Assembly (NCBI GenBank): GCA_017527625.1
Contig: JAFXPV010000073.1
Coordinates: 1-64,000, forward strand
Direction: 5' to 3'
DNA: 64,000 nt
Source: Bacteroidales bacterium
Lineage (GTDB): Bacteria > Bacteroidota > Bacteroidia > Bacteroidales > UBA932
Shown: in pieces, positions 52,448 through 62,111 of the stretch
Layout: the number at the start of each line of letters is the position of its first letter
How positions within the stretch are numbered: position 1 is the stretch's first letter
Notes under the pieces: model-generated
Seen by the model: only the letters and a program-made list of their open reading frames with translations
Database searches by the model: none
Told to the model about the DNA's origin: nothing
Translations under genes and position numbers: made by a program

Positions 52448-53370
52448 TAAATCTCTGAAGCAACTATCTGCATAGCTATCTCGAGCATACGTCGGTCGGT
52501 GTCGTCGAAAGTGGCGAGCCGGTCGCTGTCGATGTCCAGCACAGCTGCGACCTTGCTTTCACGGTCGAACAGCGGCACAACGATCTCGGAGCGTGAAGCG
52601 CTGCTGCAGGCGATGTGCCCCGGGAAGGCCTCAACATCTTCGACCACCACACTCTCAGCCCGCTTCCACGCCGTGCCGCAGACACCCTTTCCATAGCCGA
52701 TGCTGTAGCATGCCACCGGCCCCTGGAACGGCCCTAGCGCCAGCTTCTCCCCTACAACCCTGTAGAAACCGGTCCAGAAGAAGCGCATAGTCTCGTGCAG
52801 CAGAGCGGCGGTGTTGGCCATGACAGCCACTTCGTCCTGTACACCTTCCACCAGGCTGGCAAGCTCCTTCAGCAGGTCGGCGTAGCGCAGCGCCTTGAGG
52901 TCTACGTGGCAGTAGCCGTCGGCGTGCTTGATCAGATAGTCCTGATGCTCCTCCTCGGCCGGATAGAAATTGCGCAGCGGCTCTACTTCCACGGCCAGGG
53001 GACTCCCCTGCCACTCTTCTTCACGGCTGTACGCCTCCTCGATAGCGGCCACGTCGGCAGCGTCTTCCCAGTAGATACCGGTGCGGTAGCGTGTGCCCTC
53101 GTCCTTTCCCTGCCGGTTGACGCTCAGTGGGTCGATGATCACAAAGAAGGCCTCCACCAGCCTGCGCAGAGGCATTTTCGAAGGGTCGTACGTCACCTCG
53201 ACAGTCTCGGCATAGCCGGTAGTGTCGGTATAGACTTCACGGTATGAGGGGGCCGGCGTGCTGCCGTTGGCAAAGCCTACGCGGGTCGCTTTTACTCCGG
53301 GCAGCTTGCGCAGGAAATGCTCCCCGCCCCAGAAGCAGCCGGCTGCGAAATATATCTTTTTGCAGTCCAT
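52444..53370 (-). CDS. msrA: MsrA fused to free-Met-R-sulfoxide reductase (GAF)
   Basis: A 308-residue two-enzyme fusion. Residues 1-155 are MsrA with the catalytic GCFWGGE (Cys12) and the family GYCHVDL end, reducing protein Met-S-sulfoxide. Residues 160-308 are a GAF-type fRMsr with the three conserved cysteines 221, 231 and 255, whose spacing of 10 and 24 equals that of characterised fRMsr proteins, and HIACSSASRSEIVVPL. This domain reduces free Met-R-sulfoxide. MsrA is usually fused to MsrB, so this pairing is less common. Minus-strand -7 element TAACTTTA at 53389-53396. Confidence 0.92.
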   Translation of the reverse strand: MDCKKIYFAAGCFWGGEHFLRKLPGVKATRVGFANGSTPAPSYREVYTDTTGYAETVEVTYDPSKMPLRRLVEAFFVIIDPLSVNRQGKDEGTRYRTGIYWEDAADVAAIEEAYSREEEWQGSPLAVEVEPLRNFYPAEEEHQDYLIKHADGYCHVDLKALRYADLLKELASLVEGVQDEVAVMANTAALLHETMRFFWTGFYRVVGEKLALGPFQGPVACYSIGYGKGVCGTAWKRAESVVVEDVEAFPGHIACSSASRSEIVVPLFDRESKVAAVLDIDSDRLATFDDTDRRMLEIAMQIVASEIY

Positions 53371-53388
53371 AGTCTCTATATTGCGGCG

Positions 53389-53424
53389 TAAAGTTAATGA
53401 TTTGGCGGTTTTTTAGTATTTTTG
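53389..53424. promoter_or_regulatory. Divergent promoters, msrA fusion / M16 peptidase
   Basis: TAACTTTA on the minus strand (53389-53396) and TATTTTTG on the plus strand (53417-53424, 43 bases before the ATG at 53467). Confidence 0.5.
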
Positions 53425-53466
53425 CCATCCCTAAAATGACAAATATCGTATTGTAACAATAATATT

Positions 53467-56367
53467 ATGAAAAGATTATCCCAACTGATCCTTGTCCTGG
53501 CGGCAGCTGCGATGCTGTTCTCCTGCTCAGGCAAGTATGAAACCGTCAAGGGCGACCCCCTCAAGACCAAGATCTACACTATGGACAACGGCCTGAAGAT
53601 CTATATGACCGTCAACAAGGACGAGCCCAGGCTCCAGACTATGATCGCCGTGCGCACAGGCGGCAAGAACGACCCCGCCGACAACACCGGCCTCGCCCAC
53701 TACCTCGAGCACCTTATGTTCAAGGGCACCGAGAACTTCGGTACACAGGACTTTGCAGCCGAGAAGCCGCTGCTCGACAAGATTGAAGAGCTCTATGAAG
53801 TCTACAGGACCAAGACCGACCCTGCCGAGAGGAGGATGCTCTACCGCCAGATCGATTCTGTCAGCTATCTTGCTTCACAGATCGCCATCCCCAACGAGTA
53901 TGACAAGCTGATGGCCATCATCGGCTCGCAGGGCACCAACGCCTTCACTTCGGAGGACGTCACCTGCTACGTGGAGGACATTCCGTCCAACCAGATCGAC
54001 AACTGGGCCAAGGTCCAGGCCGACCGTTTCAAGAATATGGTCATCCGCGGTTTCCACACCGAGCTTGAGGCCGTGTACGAGGAGTACAATATGTACCTCA
54101 ATGACGATATGGAGAAGGCTATGACATCCATCGCCAAGGAGCTTTTCAAGAACCACCCTTACGGCACGCAGACCGTCATCGGTACCCAGGACCACCTGAA
54201 GAATCCGTCAATCTCGACCATCAAGAAGCAGAAAGCCACTTACTACGTTCCTGACAACATCGCCATCTGCGTTTCCGGCGACTTCAATCCTGACGAGTTC
54301 GTGAAGACTGTCGAGAAGTACTTCGGCGACTGGCAGCGTTCAGCCGGCGTACCCGCGCTGAAATATGCAGAGGAGGCTCCCATCGCCGCCCCTGTGGAGA
54401 AGGATGTTTACGGCACCGAATCTGAGTTCGTGATGATCGGCTGGCGTTTCCCTGGCACCAAGGATGCTGAAGGCGACGTGGCAGAAGTTGTGTCTTCAAT
54501 TCTTTACAACGGTATGGCCGGCCTCATCGACCTCGACATCAACCAGCAGCAGAAAGTGCTTGACGCCGGTGCATTCGCCTACGGTATGGTTGACTACGGC
54601 GAGTTCCTGCTAGAGGGTTATCCGAAGGAAGGTCAGAGCCTCAAGGAAGTCCGCGACCTGCTGCTCGCTGAAGTTGCCAAGCTCCGCAGCGGCGACTTCG
54701 ACGAGGACCTCGTGGAGGCTTCCGTCGCCAATTACAAACTCGGCCAGATGCGCAGTTTTGAGAACAACCGCAGCAGGGCTATGGAGTATGTGAATTCTTT
54801 CATCACCGGTCGTGACTGGAAAGACCGCGCCCTGCTCCTCGACAGATTAGCAAAAGTGACCAAGAAGGATGTCGTAGACTGGGCCAACAAGTATCTCGGC
54901 GCCGACAACCACGTCACTGCCTACAAGCACATCGGCGTCGATCCGGACATCCACAAGATCGAGGCTCCCGCCATCACTCCCATCGCTACCAACCGCGACA
55001 AGCAGAGTGCTTACCTGGCTGAGGTAATGAACACCACCGTCGCTCCCATCGAGCCCGTGTTCGTGGATTTCTCAAAGGATATGTCGACTTTCAAGGGCCG
55101 CTCAGACCTCGACATCGTCTATAAGAACAACGAGAACAACGACATCGCTCAGATGGTCTTCCTCTTTGACGAAGGCCTTCTCACGGATCCTGCCCTGAGC
55201 ATAGCTCTCAACTACGTAAGCTACCTCGGCACGCAGACCCGCAGCGCTGAGGAGATCGCAATGGAGATGTACAAGCTTGCCTGCAGCTTCAATTTCAGCA
55301 GCGCCGACGAGCAGACCAGCATTTCTGTAAGCGGCCTCGGCGAGAACATCGGCCAGGCTCTTGAGATTGCCGAAGACCTCATCGCAAATGCGGAGCCTGA
55401 CGAGGAGATCCTCGCTGCCCTCAAGATGGACCTTCTCAAGTCACGCGAGATGAACAAGTCCAACCAGAGCGCCTGCTCAAGCGCCCTCAACAGGTATGTC
55501 ATCTACGGTCCCGACAATGTGAAGGCACGCACTCTGACCAACCAGCAGATCGTCGACCTCACTTCCGAGGAGCTGCTGGCCAAGGTGACCAATCTGCTCA
55601 GCAAGCAGCACAAGGTGCTCTACTACGGTCCCCAGACTTCGTCTGAGGTCAAGAACCTCATCGCAGAGAGCCACGACGTGGCCGCAGATCTCGAGCCGCT
55701 CACCAGGGTTCACTCAACCAAGCTCACGACTCCTTCACCGAAGGTTTTTGTGGCTCCTTACGACGCCCGTCAGTTCAATTACATCCAGTATACTAACCGC
55801 GGCGAGAAGTTCGTCCTCGCCGACGAGCCTGCCATCGCGCTTTACAACGAGTATTTCGGCAGCGGTATGAACACCATCGTGTTCCAGGAGATGCGTGAGG
55901 CAAGGGCTCTCGCCTACTCTGCCGGCGCCCGTCTGGCATCGCCGACCTACAAGAGCGACGACTATTACTTTATGGCAAGGATCGGTTCGCAGAACGACAA
56001 GCTGAAAGCTGCGGTCGAGGCTTTTGACGAGATCATCAACAATATGCCGCAGAGCGACCGCGCGTTTGAAATCGCGAAGACTTCTCTCGACGGTGTGCTG
56101 CGCACTACCAGGACCAACGGTGCCGCCGTGCTCAACAGTTATCTTACTGCGCAGGAGCTGGGCATAGACGAGCCTGTCGACAAGCTCGTTTATGAGAAGC
56201 TCCAGGGCCTGACTATGGACGATCTGGTGGGCATCCAGCAGAAGTATGTCAAGGACCGCACTTATTTCTACGGCATCCTCGGCGATCCCGCTGATCTGGA
56301 TATGAACTATCTCAAGACTCTCGGCCCTGTTCAGAACGTTACCCTCGACGAGATCTTCGGATATTAA
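53467..56367 (+). CDS. M16 zinc peptidase lipoprotein
   Basis: A 966-residue double M16 (pitrilysin-like) protein. Lipobox FSC at Cys20. The first half carries the inverted zinc motif HYLEH (78-82) and the downstream Glu region ELEAVYEEYNMY; the second half (from about 540) is an inactive M16-like domain with MREARALAYSAGARL. Such clam-shell peptidases degrade peptides in the periplasm. Length is normal. A strong terminator follows. Confidence 0.92.
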   Translation: MKRLSQLILVLAAAAMLFSCSGKYETVKGDPLKTKIYTMDNGLKIYMTVNKDEPRLQTMIAVRTGGKNDPADNTGLAHYLEHLMFKGTENFGTQDFAAEKPLLDKIEELYEVYRTKTDPAERRMLYRQIDSVSYLASQIAIPNEYDKLMAIIGSQGTNAFTSEDVTCYVEDIPSNQIDNWAKVQADRFKNMVIRGFHTELEAVYEEYNMYLNDDMEKAMTSIAKELFKNHPYGTQTVIGTQDHLKNPSISTIKKQKATYYVPDNIAICVSGDFNPDEFVKTVEKYFGDWQRSAGVPALKYAEEAPIAAPVEKDVYGTESEFVMIGWRFPGTKDAEGDVAEVVSSILYNGMAGLIDLDINQQQKVLDAGAFAYGMVDYGEFLLEGYPKEGQSLKEVRDLLLAEVAKLRSGDFDEDLVEASVANYKLGQMRSFENNRSRAMEYVNSFITGRDWKDRALLLDRLAKVTKKDVVDWANKYLGADNHVTAYKHIGVDPDIHKIEAPAITPIATNRDKQSAYLAEVMNTTVAPIEPVFVDFSKDMSTFKGRSDLDIVYKNNENNDIAQMVFLFDEGLLTDPALSIALNYVSYLGTQTRSAEEIAMEMYKLACSFNFSSADEQTSISVSGLGENIGQALEIAEDLIANAEPDEEILAALKMDLLKSREMNKSNQSACSSALNRYVIYGPDNVKARTLTNQQIVDLTSEELLAKVTNLLSKQHKVLYYGPQTSSEVKNLIAESHDVAADLEPLTRVHSTKLTTPSPKVFVAPYDARQFNYIQYTNRGEKFVLADEPAIALYNEYFGSGMNTIVFQEMREARALAYSAGARLASPTYKSDDYYFMARIGSQNDKLKAAVEAFDEIINNMPQSDRAFEIAKTSLDGVLRTTRTNGAAVLNSYLTAQELGIDEPVDKLVYEKLQGLTMDDLVGIQQKYVKDRTYFYGILGDPADLDMNYLKTLGPVQNVTLDEIFGY

Positions 56368-56389
56368 TCCATAAATACATTATAACGCG

Positions 56390-56419
56390 AAAAGCCGGCT
56401 CCTGTCAGCCGGCTTTTTC
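56390..56419 (+). terminator. Terminator after M16 peptidase
   Basis: Perfect 11-base stem AAAAGCCGGCT (56390-56400) / AGCCGGCTTTT (56407-56417) with loop CCTGTC and a T tail. Confidence 0.9.
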
Positions 56420-56431
56420 ATTTCAGGCAGG

Positions 56432-56600
56432 GCGTATGCTGAGGAAAGGAGGGCGTAGGGAACATGGCCACCCGGCCAGGGAAGGGGAGGGTGCCCGTTG
56501 ATTGCGATTTATCGCGCAGCGATGACGATGCAGGCACTGGGTGGGTCCGACGGAGCGACGCGACTGAGCTTCCCTAAGGCCTCCTTTCCTCAGCATACGC
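56432..56600. repeat. 169-base element with perfect 21-base inverted ends
   Basis: Left end GCGTATGCTGAGGAAAGGAG (plus one G) at 56432-56452 is perfectly repeated in reverse at 56580-56600. Further inside, TAGGGAA on the left and TTCCCTA on the right continue the pairing with bulges. The centre is G/C-rich and contains one of the rare CATG sites (56463). No open frame. It could be a MITE-like insertion or a structured RNA; no target-site duplication is clear. Confidence 0.8.
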
Positions 56601-56612
56601 TATCGTGTAATG

Positions 56613-57089
56613 TTACACGCTTACGCTGTACTCGTGTTTGATTTCTTCCATTACGAAAGTGCTTTCGATGGAAGCGACATTGTCGTGGCGGCCGATTACG
56701 TTCAGCAGGAACTGCTGGTAGTATTTCATATCTGGACTCTGGATGCGCAGCAGGTAGTCGAAACTGCCGGAGATATTGTAGCATTCCGTGACTTCCGGCA
56801 CGTCCTTGATCATAGCCGTGAAAGCATTGGCGAGCTCCATACTGAGATGCCGCAGCTTTACGCTGCAGAACACCGTGAAGCCCCGGTTCAGCTTCGCTGC
56901 ATCAAGGATGGTGGCGTACTGCTGGATGTAACCGAGACGTTCCAGCCGCTTGACCCGCTCGTACGTCGGAGTGGTAGACAGATGCACCTGCGCAGCCAGT
57001 TCTTTGTTGGTAAGACGGGCGTTGTTCTGCAGTGCGCGCAGGATGTCGATGTCCTTCGCGTCGAGATTGTATTCTTTTTCAGCGGCCAT
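56613..57089 (-). CDS. Lrp/AsnC-family regulator
   Basis: A 158-residue Lrp-type regulator: N-terminal HTH (DAKDIDILRALQNNARLTNKEL, LSTTPTYERVKRLERLGYI) and C-terminal RAM ligand domain (VFCSVKLRHLS, VTECYNISGSFDYLLRI). Divergent from metY, so it probably responds to an amino acid, possibly methionine or homoserine derivatives, and controls metY (inference). Minus-strand -7 element TATATTTG at 57128-57135. Confidence 0.92.
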   Translation of the reverse strand: MAAEKEYNLDAKDIDILRALQNNARLTNKELAAQVHLSTTPTYERVKRLERLGYIQQYATILDAAKLNRGFTVFCSVKLRHLSMELANAFTAMIKDVPEVTECYNISGSFDYLLRIQSPDMKYYQQFLLNVIGRHDNVASIESTFVMEEIKHEYSVSV

Positions 57090-57127
57090 TTCGAGTATGT
57101 TTTGGAATTAAATTCTATATTTTTATG

Positions 57128-57135
57128 CAAATATA
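57128..57135 (-). promoter_or_regulatory. Promoter of the Lrp regulator gene
   Basis: TATATTTG on the minus strand, 39 bases before the start at 57089. On the plus strand GACCTTTG near 57188 may serve metY. The A/T-rich shared region is a likely Lrp binding zone. Confidence 0.5.
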
Positions 57136-57233
57136 GTAATTTCTTCCAAAGTTTATCATTTCCTTGGTAAATGTTCGTGGCGGGCCGACCTTTGCACCGA
57201 AAGAAATCGAAAAACAATTAAAAACATACGACA

Positions 57234-58520
57234 ATGAGCAAGAATTACCGCTTCGAAACACTGCAACTCCACGTTGGACAAGAACAGGCAGACCCCGCAA
57301 CCGACGCACGCGCAGTGCCCATCTATCAGACCACTTCCTATGTTTTCCATAATTCACAGCACGCAGCAGACCGCTTCGGCCTGCGCGACGCCGGCAACAT
57401 CTACGGCCGCCTGACCAATTCCACCCAAGGTGTCTTTGAAGACCGCGTGGCCGCCCTCGAAGGCGGCGTAGCCGGCCTCGCCGTCGCCTCGGGCGCTGCA
57501 GCGATAACCTATGCCCTGCAGAACATTGCTCAGGCTGGCGACCACATCGTCGCTGCCGACAACCTCTACGGCGGCACCTATAACCTCATCACCCACACTC
57601 TCGCCACCCAGGGCATCAGCAGCACCATCATCAACATCAACGACCTGGCCGCTCTCGAGTCAGCCATCAGGCCCGAGACGAAAGTGATATATGCAGAGAC
57701 CTTCGGAAATCCCAACGGTGACGTGCTGGATGTGGACGGCGTGGCAGAAGTGGCCCACCGACACGGCATCGTCTTCATCGTCGACAACACCTTCGGCACC
57801 CCCTACCTCATCCGTCCCATCGAACACGGGGCGGATGTCGTCGTTCATTCCGCCACCAAATTCATCGGCGGACACGGCAGTTCGCTCGGCGGCGTGATCG
57901 TCGACGGCGGCAAGTTCGACTGGCTGGCGCACGCAGACCGCTACCCTACCCTGACCAAGCCTGACCCTTCATACCACGGCATCGTCTTCGCACAGGCTGT
58001 CGGCGCTGCGGCCTATGTCACCCGCATCCGTGCCGTCATCCTGAGGGATACCGGCGCAGCCATCTCTCCGTTCAATGCATTCCTGCTGCTGCAGGGGCTC
58101 GAGACTCTGTCGCTGCGCGTGGAACGCCACGTGGAGAACGCCCTGAAGGTGGTAGACTTCCTCAATAGCCATCCGAAGGTTGCCAGGGTCAATCACCCCG
58201 CCCTTGCCGGACATCCTGACCACGCACTCTACGAGAAGTACTTCCCGAACGGCGGCGGCAGCATCTTCACCTTCGAGATCAAAGGCGGCCAGGAGGAGGC
58301 GTGGAAGTTCATCGACGCCCTGCAGATCTTCTCTCTGCTGGCCAATGTGGCCGACGTCAAGAGCCTCGTGATCCACCCCTACACGACGACGCACTCGCAG
58401 CTGTCTGAGGAAGAACTTGCGCAGCAGCACATCACTCCCGCCACCGTACGCCTTAGCATAGGCACGGAGCACATCGACGACATCATCGAAGATCTCGCCC
58501 AGGCGCTTGCCAAGATCTAA
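57234..58520 (+). CDS. metY: O-acetylhomoserine sulfhydrylase
   Basis: A 428-residue PLP enzyme of the Cys/Met metabolism family. [20 protein letters not shown] at the N-terminus, [22 protein letters not shown], and the PLP lysine in [13 protein letters not shown] (Lys209) are typical of MetY. It makes homocysteine from O-acetylhomoserine and sulfide in the cytosol. Length is normal. Divergent from the Lrp gene. Confidence 0.94.
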   Translation: MSKNYRFETLQLHVGQEQADPATDARAVPIYQTTSYVFHNSQHAADRFGLRDAGNIYGRLTNSTQGVFEDRVAALEGGVAGLAVASGAAAITYALQNIAQAGDHIVAADNLYGGTYNLITHTLATQGISSTIININDLAALESAIRPETKVIYAETFGNPNGDVLDVDGVAEVAHRHGIVFIVDNTFGTPYLIRPIEHGADVVVHSATKFIGGHGSSLGGVIVDGGKFDWLAHADRYPTLTKPDPSYHGIVFAQAVGAAAYVTRIRAVILRDTGAAISPFNAFLLLQGLETLSLRVERHVENALKVVDFLNSHPKVARVNHPALAGHPDHALYEKYFPNGGGSIFTFEIKGGQEEAWKFIDALQIFSLLANVADVKSLVIHPYTTTHSQLSEEELAQQHITPATVRLSIGTEHIDDIIEDLAQALAKI

Positions 58521-58545
58521 CCGCCAGCGCGCGTGCAACGGATTC

Positions 58546-60255
58546 CTACTTCTCGGCGTAGAGTCCGATGAGGGTGCCGGTGAAGCCGCCGGCGTTAAGA
58601 GTGGTGAGGAACTGGGCATCGACGCCGTCTGCGAGTTTTGTCCAGTTCTTGCCGTTAGGAGCATACCAGAACGCGAAGGTGTCGCCGTCGGAGCTGACCT
58701 TGAGGTCGATGAACTTGAAGTTGCCGAGGGCAGCTGTAGCGAGCTCGCTGCTGGCGTCCTCGATGGTAGGCCTCTGGCCGGGCACGCGGACCATACGGGT
58801 CTCGACTTTCACGACTGAAATCTTGCCGTCAGACACTTTCAGGAAGTACTGGTGGCTCTCGTCCTTGAAGAGGAGCATACCTGCAGCCTCTGTCTCGCCG
58901 GCCGGCTTGAAGTACAGACGGGTTGATGCATTGAACTTGTGGTGGTGCATCCTGCGCAGCACGATCGAAGGAGTGTGCGGCTGGGTGGCCTTGCTCTCAG
59001 AGAGTGTCAGCTCCAGGAAGCCGGGCTTGTCGGTGAGCGAGTAATGGTCCTTCGCCGGGCCGCGGAGAAGCAGCCACGCGGGATCAAGCTCAGGGGCCGA
59101 GAAATCGTCGGTGAACGAGAAGTTGCCGAAGGTGACCTTGTCGCCGCGTTTCACGCCTTCGTGCCTTACGATGAGCGGAACTGCCTCACCCTGCGGGAGG
59201 ATTACCGGCCATTTGTCGGCAGTCCAGGTCACAGGCAGCATATGGGTCTCGCGGCCAAGATTCTCGGCATCGTTGCGGTACGGACGGTCTGCGAGGAACA
59301 CAGCCCACCACTGGCCGTTGGCATCCTGCACCATATCGGCGTGGCCGGCGCAGATGATGGGATTCGGCCTTGCGGGATCAAGACCCACCTGGGTGAGGAT
59401 GGGGTTGCCTTCGTATGACACGAACGGGCCGAAGGGAGTCTTGCCCTTGAAGATGACCTCCGAGTGCTTCTCGTTGATGTTGGTGCCGCCCTCGGCGCAC
59501 ATCAGGTAGTAGGTGCCGTCGATCTTGTAGAGGTGCGGACCCTCGATCCAGATGGGCTCCTGCTCGGGACGCGAACCTTTGTTGACGATGACCTTGCGCT
59601 CGCCGATAGTGCGGTCGTTTGCCACGTCGAACTCGATGCAGCGGATGGTCCTGTGGCCGCTGTAGTCAGCCTTGCCGTCGGGAGCGTCGTCGTTGTTGAC
59701 GATGTATGCGCGGCCGTCCTCATCGAAGAAGAACGACGGGTCGATGCCCTTCACTTCCGGAAGGTATATGGGATCCGACCAGTCACCCCACGGGTCCTGG
59801 GTCTTCACGAAGAAGTTTCCGGCGCCCACGTCGGTGGTGATCATATAGTAAGTCTTGTTGTGAGGGTTGTATTTGATGTCCGGAGCGTAGATGCCGCCGC
59901 TGACACGCTGCCCGTCGAGGCGGGGCAGATGCTCGGGACGGTCAAGCACGTTGCCGATCTGCTCCCAGTTCACGAGGTCGCGGCTGTGGAAGATGGGCAC
60001 GCCGGGAAAAAATGAGAATGACGAAGTTACGATGAAATAGTCTCCCTGGCCGTTGGAGCACATACTCGGGTCGGAATACCAGCCGGCAAGCATAGGGTTG
60101 TAGACGTAGTCGTCGCCGGGCAGAGGGTTCTGCGCATAGAAATCGTCGCAGCCTTCATAGGAATAATTGTCGAAAAGGACGGTGCCCTGGGGGACGTCTA
60201 CGCTGCAGGCGGCTGCCAGAAGGCCTGCAACAAGAACTATCAGTGTTTTCTTCAT
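58546..60255 (-). CDS. GH43 glycosidase lipoprotein
   Basis: A 569-residue GH43 beta-xylosidase/alpha-arabinofuranosidase-like enzyme. Lipobox AAC. Five-blade propeller with catalytic base in GWYSDPSM, pKa-modulating Asp in VKGIDPSFFFDEDG and catalytic acid Glu in WIEGPHLYKIDGTYYLM; from about residue 370 a C-terminal beta-sandwich (GH43_C2-like: FTDDFSAPELDPAWLLLRGP). Acts on arabinoxylan- or arabinan-type side chains. Confidence 0.93.
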   Translation of the reverse strand: MKKTLIVLVAGLLAAACSVDVPQGTVLFDNYSYEGCDDFYAQNPLPGDDYVYNPMLAGWYSDPSMCSNGQGDYFIVTSSFSFFPGVPIFHSRDLVNWEQIGNVLDRPEHLPRLDGQRVSGGIYAPDIKYNPHNKTYYMITTDVGAGNFFVKTQDPWGDWSDPIYLPEVKGIDPSFFFDEDGRAYIVNNDDAPDGKADYSGHRTIRCIEFDVANDRTIGERKVIVNKGSRPEQEPIWIEGPHLYKIDGTYYLMCAEGGTNINEKHSEVIFKGKTPFGPFVSYEGNPILTQVGLDPARPNPIICAGHADMVQDANGQWWAVFLADRPYRNDAENLGRETHMLPVTWTADKWPVILPQGEAVPLIVRHEGVKRGDKVTFGNFSFTDDFSAPELDPAWLLLRGPAKDHYSLTDKPGFLELTLSESKATQPHTPSIVLRRMHHHKFNASTRLYFKPAGETEAAGMLLFKDESHQYFLKVSDGKISVVKVETRMVRVPGQRPTIEDASSELATAALGNFKFIDLKVSSDGDTFAFWYAPNGKNWTKLADGVDAQFLTTLNAGGFTGTLIGLYAEK

Positions 60256-60273
60256 TGTGGTGAGTTTATATTA

Positions 60274-60309
60274 CAAAGATATTTTATCTTTTTGAATTTG
60301 ATATCTTTG
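60274..60309. promoter_or_regulatory. Divergent promoters, GH43 / AlaX-like
   Basis: TATCTTTG occurs on the minus strand (60274-60281, toward 60255) and on the plus strand (60302-60309, toward 60334). The plus element lies after an in-frame ATG at 60292 and so fixes the later start. Confidence 0.6.
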
Positions 60310-60333
60310 TCTGCAGCAAACAAACCCGTCAAG

Positions 60334-60804
60334 ATGGAAGAGCCCGTACTCAACGCCCACAACAAGGATGAGCACCGTCCCAGCCACAGCTGCGAGCACA
60401 TCCTCAACCGCACTATGGTCGATATGTTCGGCTGTCCGCGCAGCCGCAACGCCCACGTGGAGAAGAAGAAATCCAAATGCGACTATCTGCTCGACGCCTG
60501 CCCCACCCCTGAGCAGGTGGCAGCGATCGAAGCAAAGGTCAACGAAGTGATCGCCCGCAAGCTGCCGGTCACCGTGCGCTTCATCCCCCGCGAAGAGGCT
60601 GCGGCACTGGTAGACCTCAGCAAGCTGCCCGAAGACGCGTCGCAGACCCTGCGTATCGTCAGCATCGGCGACTACGACGACTGCGCCTGCATCGGAGCAC
60701 ACGTGGACAACACGTCCGAAATCGGAACCTTCAGGATTATCAGCCACGACTTCAACGACGGAGTGTGGAGAGTGAGATGGAAAGTCATTCCCAACGAACA
60801 ATAA
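60334..60804 (+). CDS. AlaX-like alanyl-tRNA editing protein
   Basis: A 156-residue stand-alone relative of the AlaRS/ThrRS editing domain. Zinc ligands are visible as HSCEH (His18, His22) and CACIGAH near residue 125, followed by NTSEIGTFRI, matching the C-x-x-x-H and TGEIG motifs. Such proteins hydrolyse mischarged Ser- or Gly-tRNA(Ala). It is shorter than AlaX-M and lacks the beta-barrel domain. Five bases from the phosphatase gene. Confidence 0.8.
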   Translation: MEEPVLNAHNKDEHRPSHSCEHILNRTMVDMFGCPRSRNAHVEKKKSKCDYLLDACPTPEQVAAIEAKVNEVIARKLPVTVRFIPREEAAALVDLSKLPEDASQTLRIVSIGDYDDCACIGAHVDNTSEIGTFRIISHDFNDGVWRVRWKVIPNEQ

Positions 60805-60809
60805 GCCCT

Positions 60810-62096
60810 ATGAAAAAGATATTTGCAAGCATCGCAGCCGCCCTGCTGATATGCACGGCCGCTTCCGCACAGAACTACAATGTCCTCGACGAGGTGAAGG
60901 CCGACCGCCTCAAGGCCGCCGGTATGGAGGGTGCCTACCGCTTTGAAAACTACGCCCTGACTCCCGCCCCGAAAGGCTACAAGCCCTTCTACATCAGCCA
61001 CTACGGCCGTCACGGCAGCCGCTATGCCTGGACCTCCAGGGCCTATACCGAAATCGGCAAGGCTCTCTCAGAGGCGAAGGCGGCCGGCAACCTGACTGCT
61101 TTCGGCGAGTCTTTCCTCGCGCGTTACCTCGAATTCTGCGACGAAGCCATAGCTAACACCGGCGACCTCGTGGACCTCGGAGTGCAGCAGCACACCCGCA
61201 TCGCAGAGGAAATGTTCCGCAACTTCCCCAAGGCGTTCACCGGCAGCAAGAGAGTCGACGCCCTGTCGTCAGTCTCCGGCCGCTGCATAGTCAGTATGGC
61301 CGCTTTCACCACCAGCCTGCAGAAACAGAACCCGAAGCTCGACATCCACGTGAAGTCGAACCACCTCGGAATGGGCATCGTCGCCCCGCCGGAGGCCCCT
61401 AAGGGCTATGTCCGCAAGTTCGAAGGCAACGACCCCGACAGCTCCAGCCGTGAGAAGCTCGGCCAGTTCATCCTCCGCAAGGTGGATGTGGACGGCATAA
61501 TGGGCCATATCTTCAAGGACCCCAAGGCAGTGAAGCACACAGGCGGCACTACCGACCTGCTGTACTACCTCTATATGTTTATGGGCAACTACCCTAACTA
61601 CAGCGATCCGCAGCTCTTCGCAGACGTGCTCACCGACGAGCAGTACGCCCAGCTGTGGGAGACATACAACTACAGCTCATACCTCACCGACATCACCGAG
61701 AGATATTCGATGATCCCGCTGCTGGAAGACATCGTCAACAAGGCCGACATCGCCATAGTCAACCACGACACCGCCGCCGACCTGCGTTTCGGCCACGACT
61801 ATGTCCTTGAGGCCTTCATCGCCCTGCTGAACCTCGACGGCTTCGGCACCATTCCGCAGAAAGCCGACGACGTGAAATACTGGTTCCAGAGCTACCGCAT
61901 CTGCAAGGCCACCAACCTGCAGTTCGTGTTCTACCAACCCACCGGCCGGCACCACGAAATCATCTTCAAGATCCTCTGGAACGGCAAGGAAGCCACCCTT
62001 CCGGCCCTCGAGCCCGTCTCAGGCCCGTATTACCGTTGGGATGACTTCCGTGACTATGCTAAGCGAATAATGGCAGCCCACCCGGAAATAATGTAA
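60810..62096 (+). CDS. Histidine acid phosphatase, MINPP-like
   Basis: A 428-residue secreted histidine phosphatase: signal peptide (to AASAQ, residue 21), catalytic RHGSR (67-71) in YISHYGRHGSRYAW, and HHEIIFKILWNG near the C-terminus in the place of the proton donor. Similar Bacteroides enzymes are multiple inositol-polyphosphate phosphatases that degrade phytate; activity here is likely but not certain. Probably co-transcribed with the AlaX-like gene. Confidence 0.87.
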   Translation: MKKIFASIAAALLICTAASAQNYNVLDEVKADRLKAAGMEGAYRFENYALTPAPKGYKPFYISHYGRHGSRYAWTSRAYTEIGKALSEAKAAGNLTAFGESFLARYLEFCDEAIANTGDLVDLGVQQHTRIAEEMFRNFPKAFTGSKRVDALSSVSGRCIVSMAAFTTSLQKQNPKLDIHVKSNHLGMGIVAPPEAPKGYVRKFEGNDPDSSSREKLGQFILRKVDVDGIMGHIFKDPKAVKHTGGTTDLLYYLYMFMGNYPNYSDPQLFADVLTDEQYAQLWETYNYSSYLTDITERYSMIPLLEDIVNKADIAIVNHDTAADLRFGHDYVLEAFIALLNLDGFGTIPQKADDVKYWFQSYRICKATNLQFVFYQPTGRHHEIIFKILWNGKEATLPALEPVSGPYYRWDDFRDYAKRIMAAHPEIM

Positions 62097-62111
62097 TTAC
62101 ATCCGTACAGC

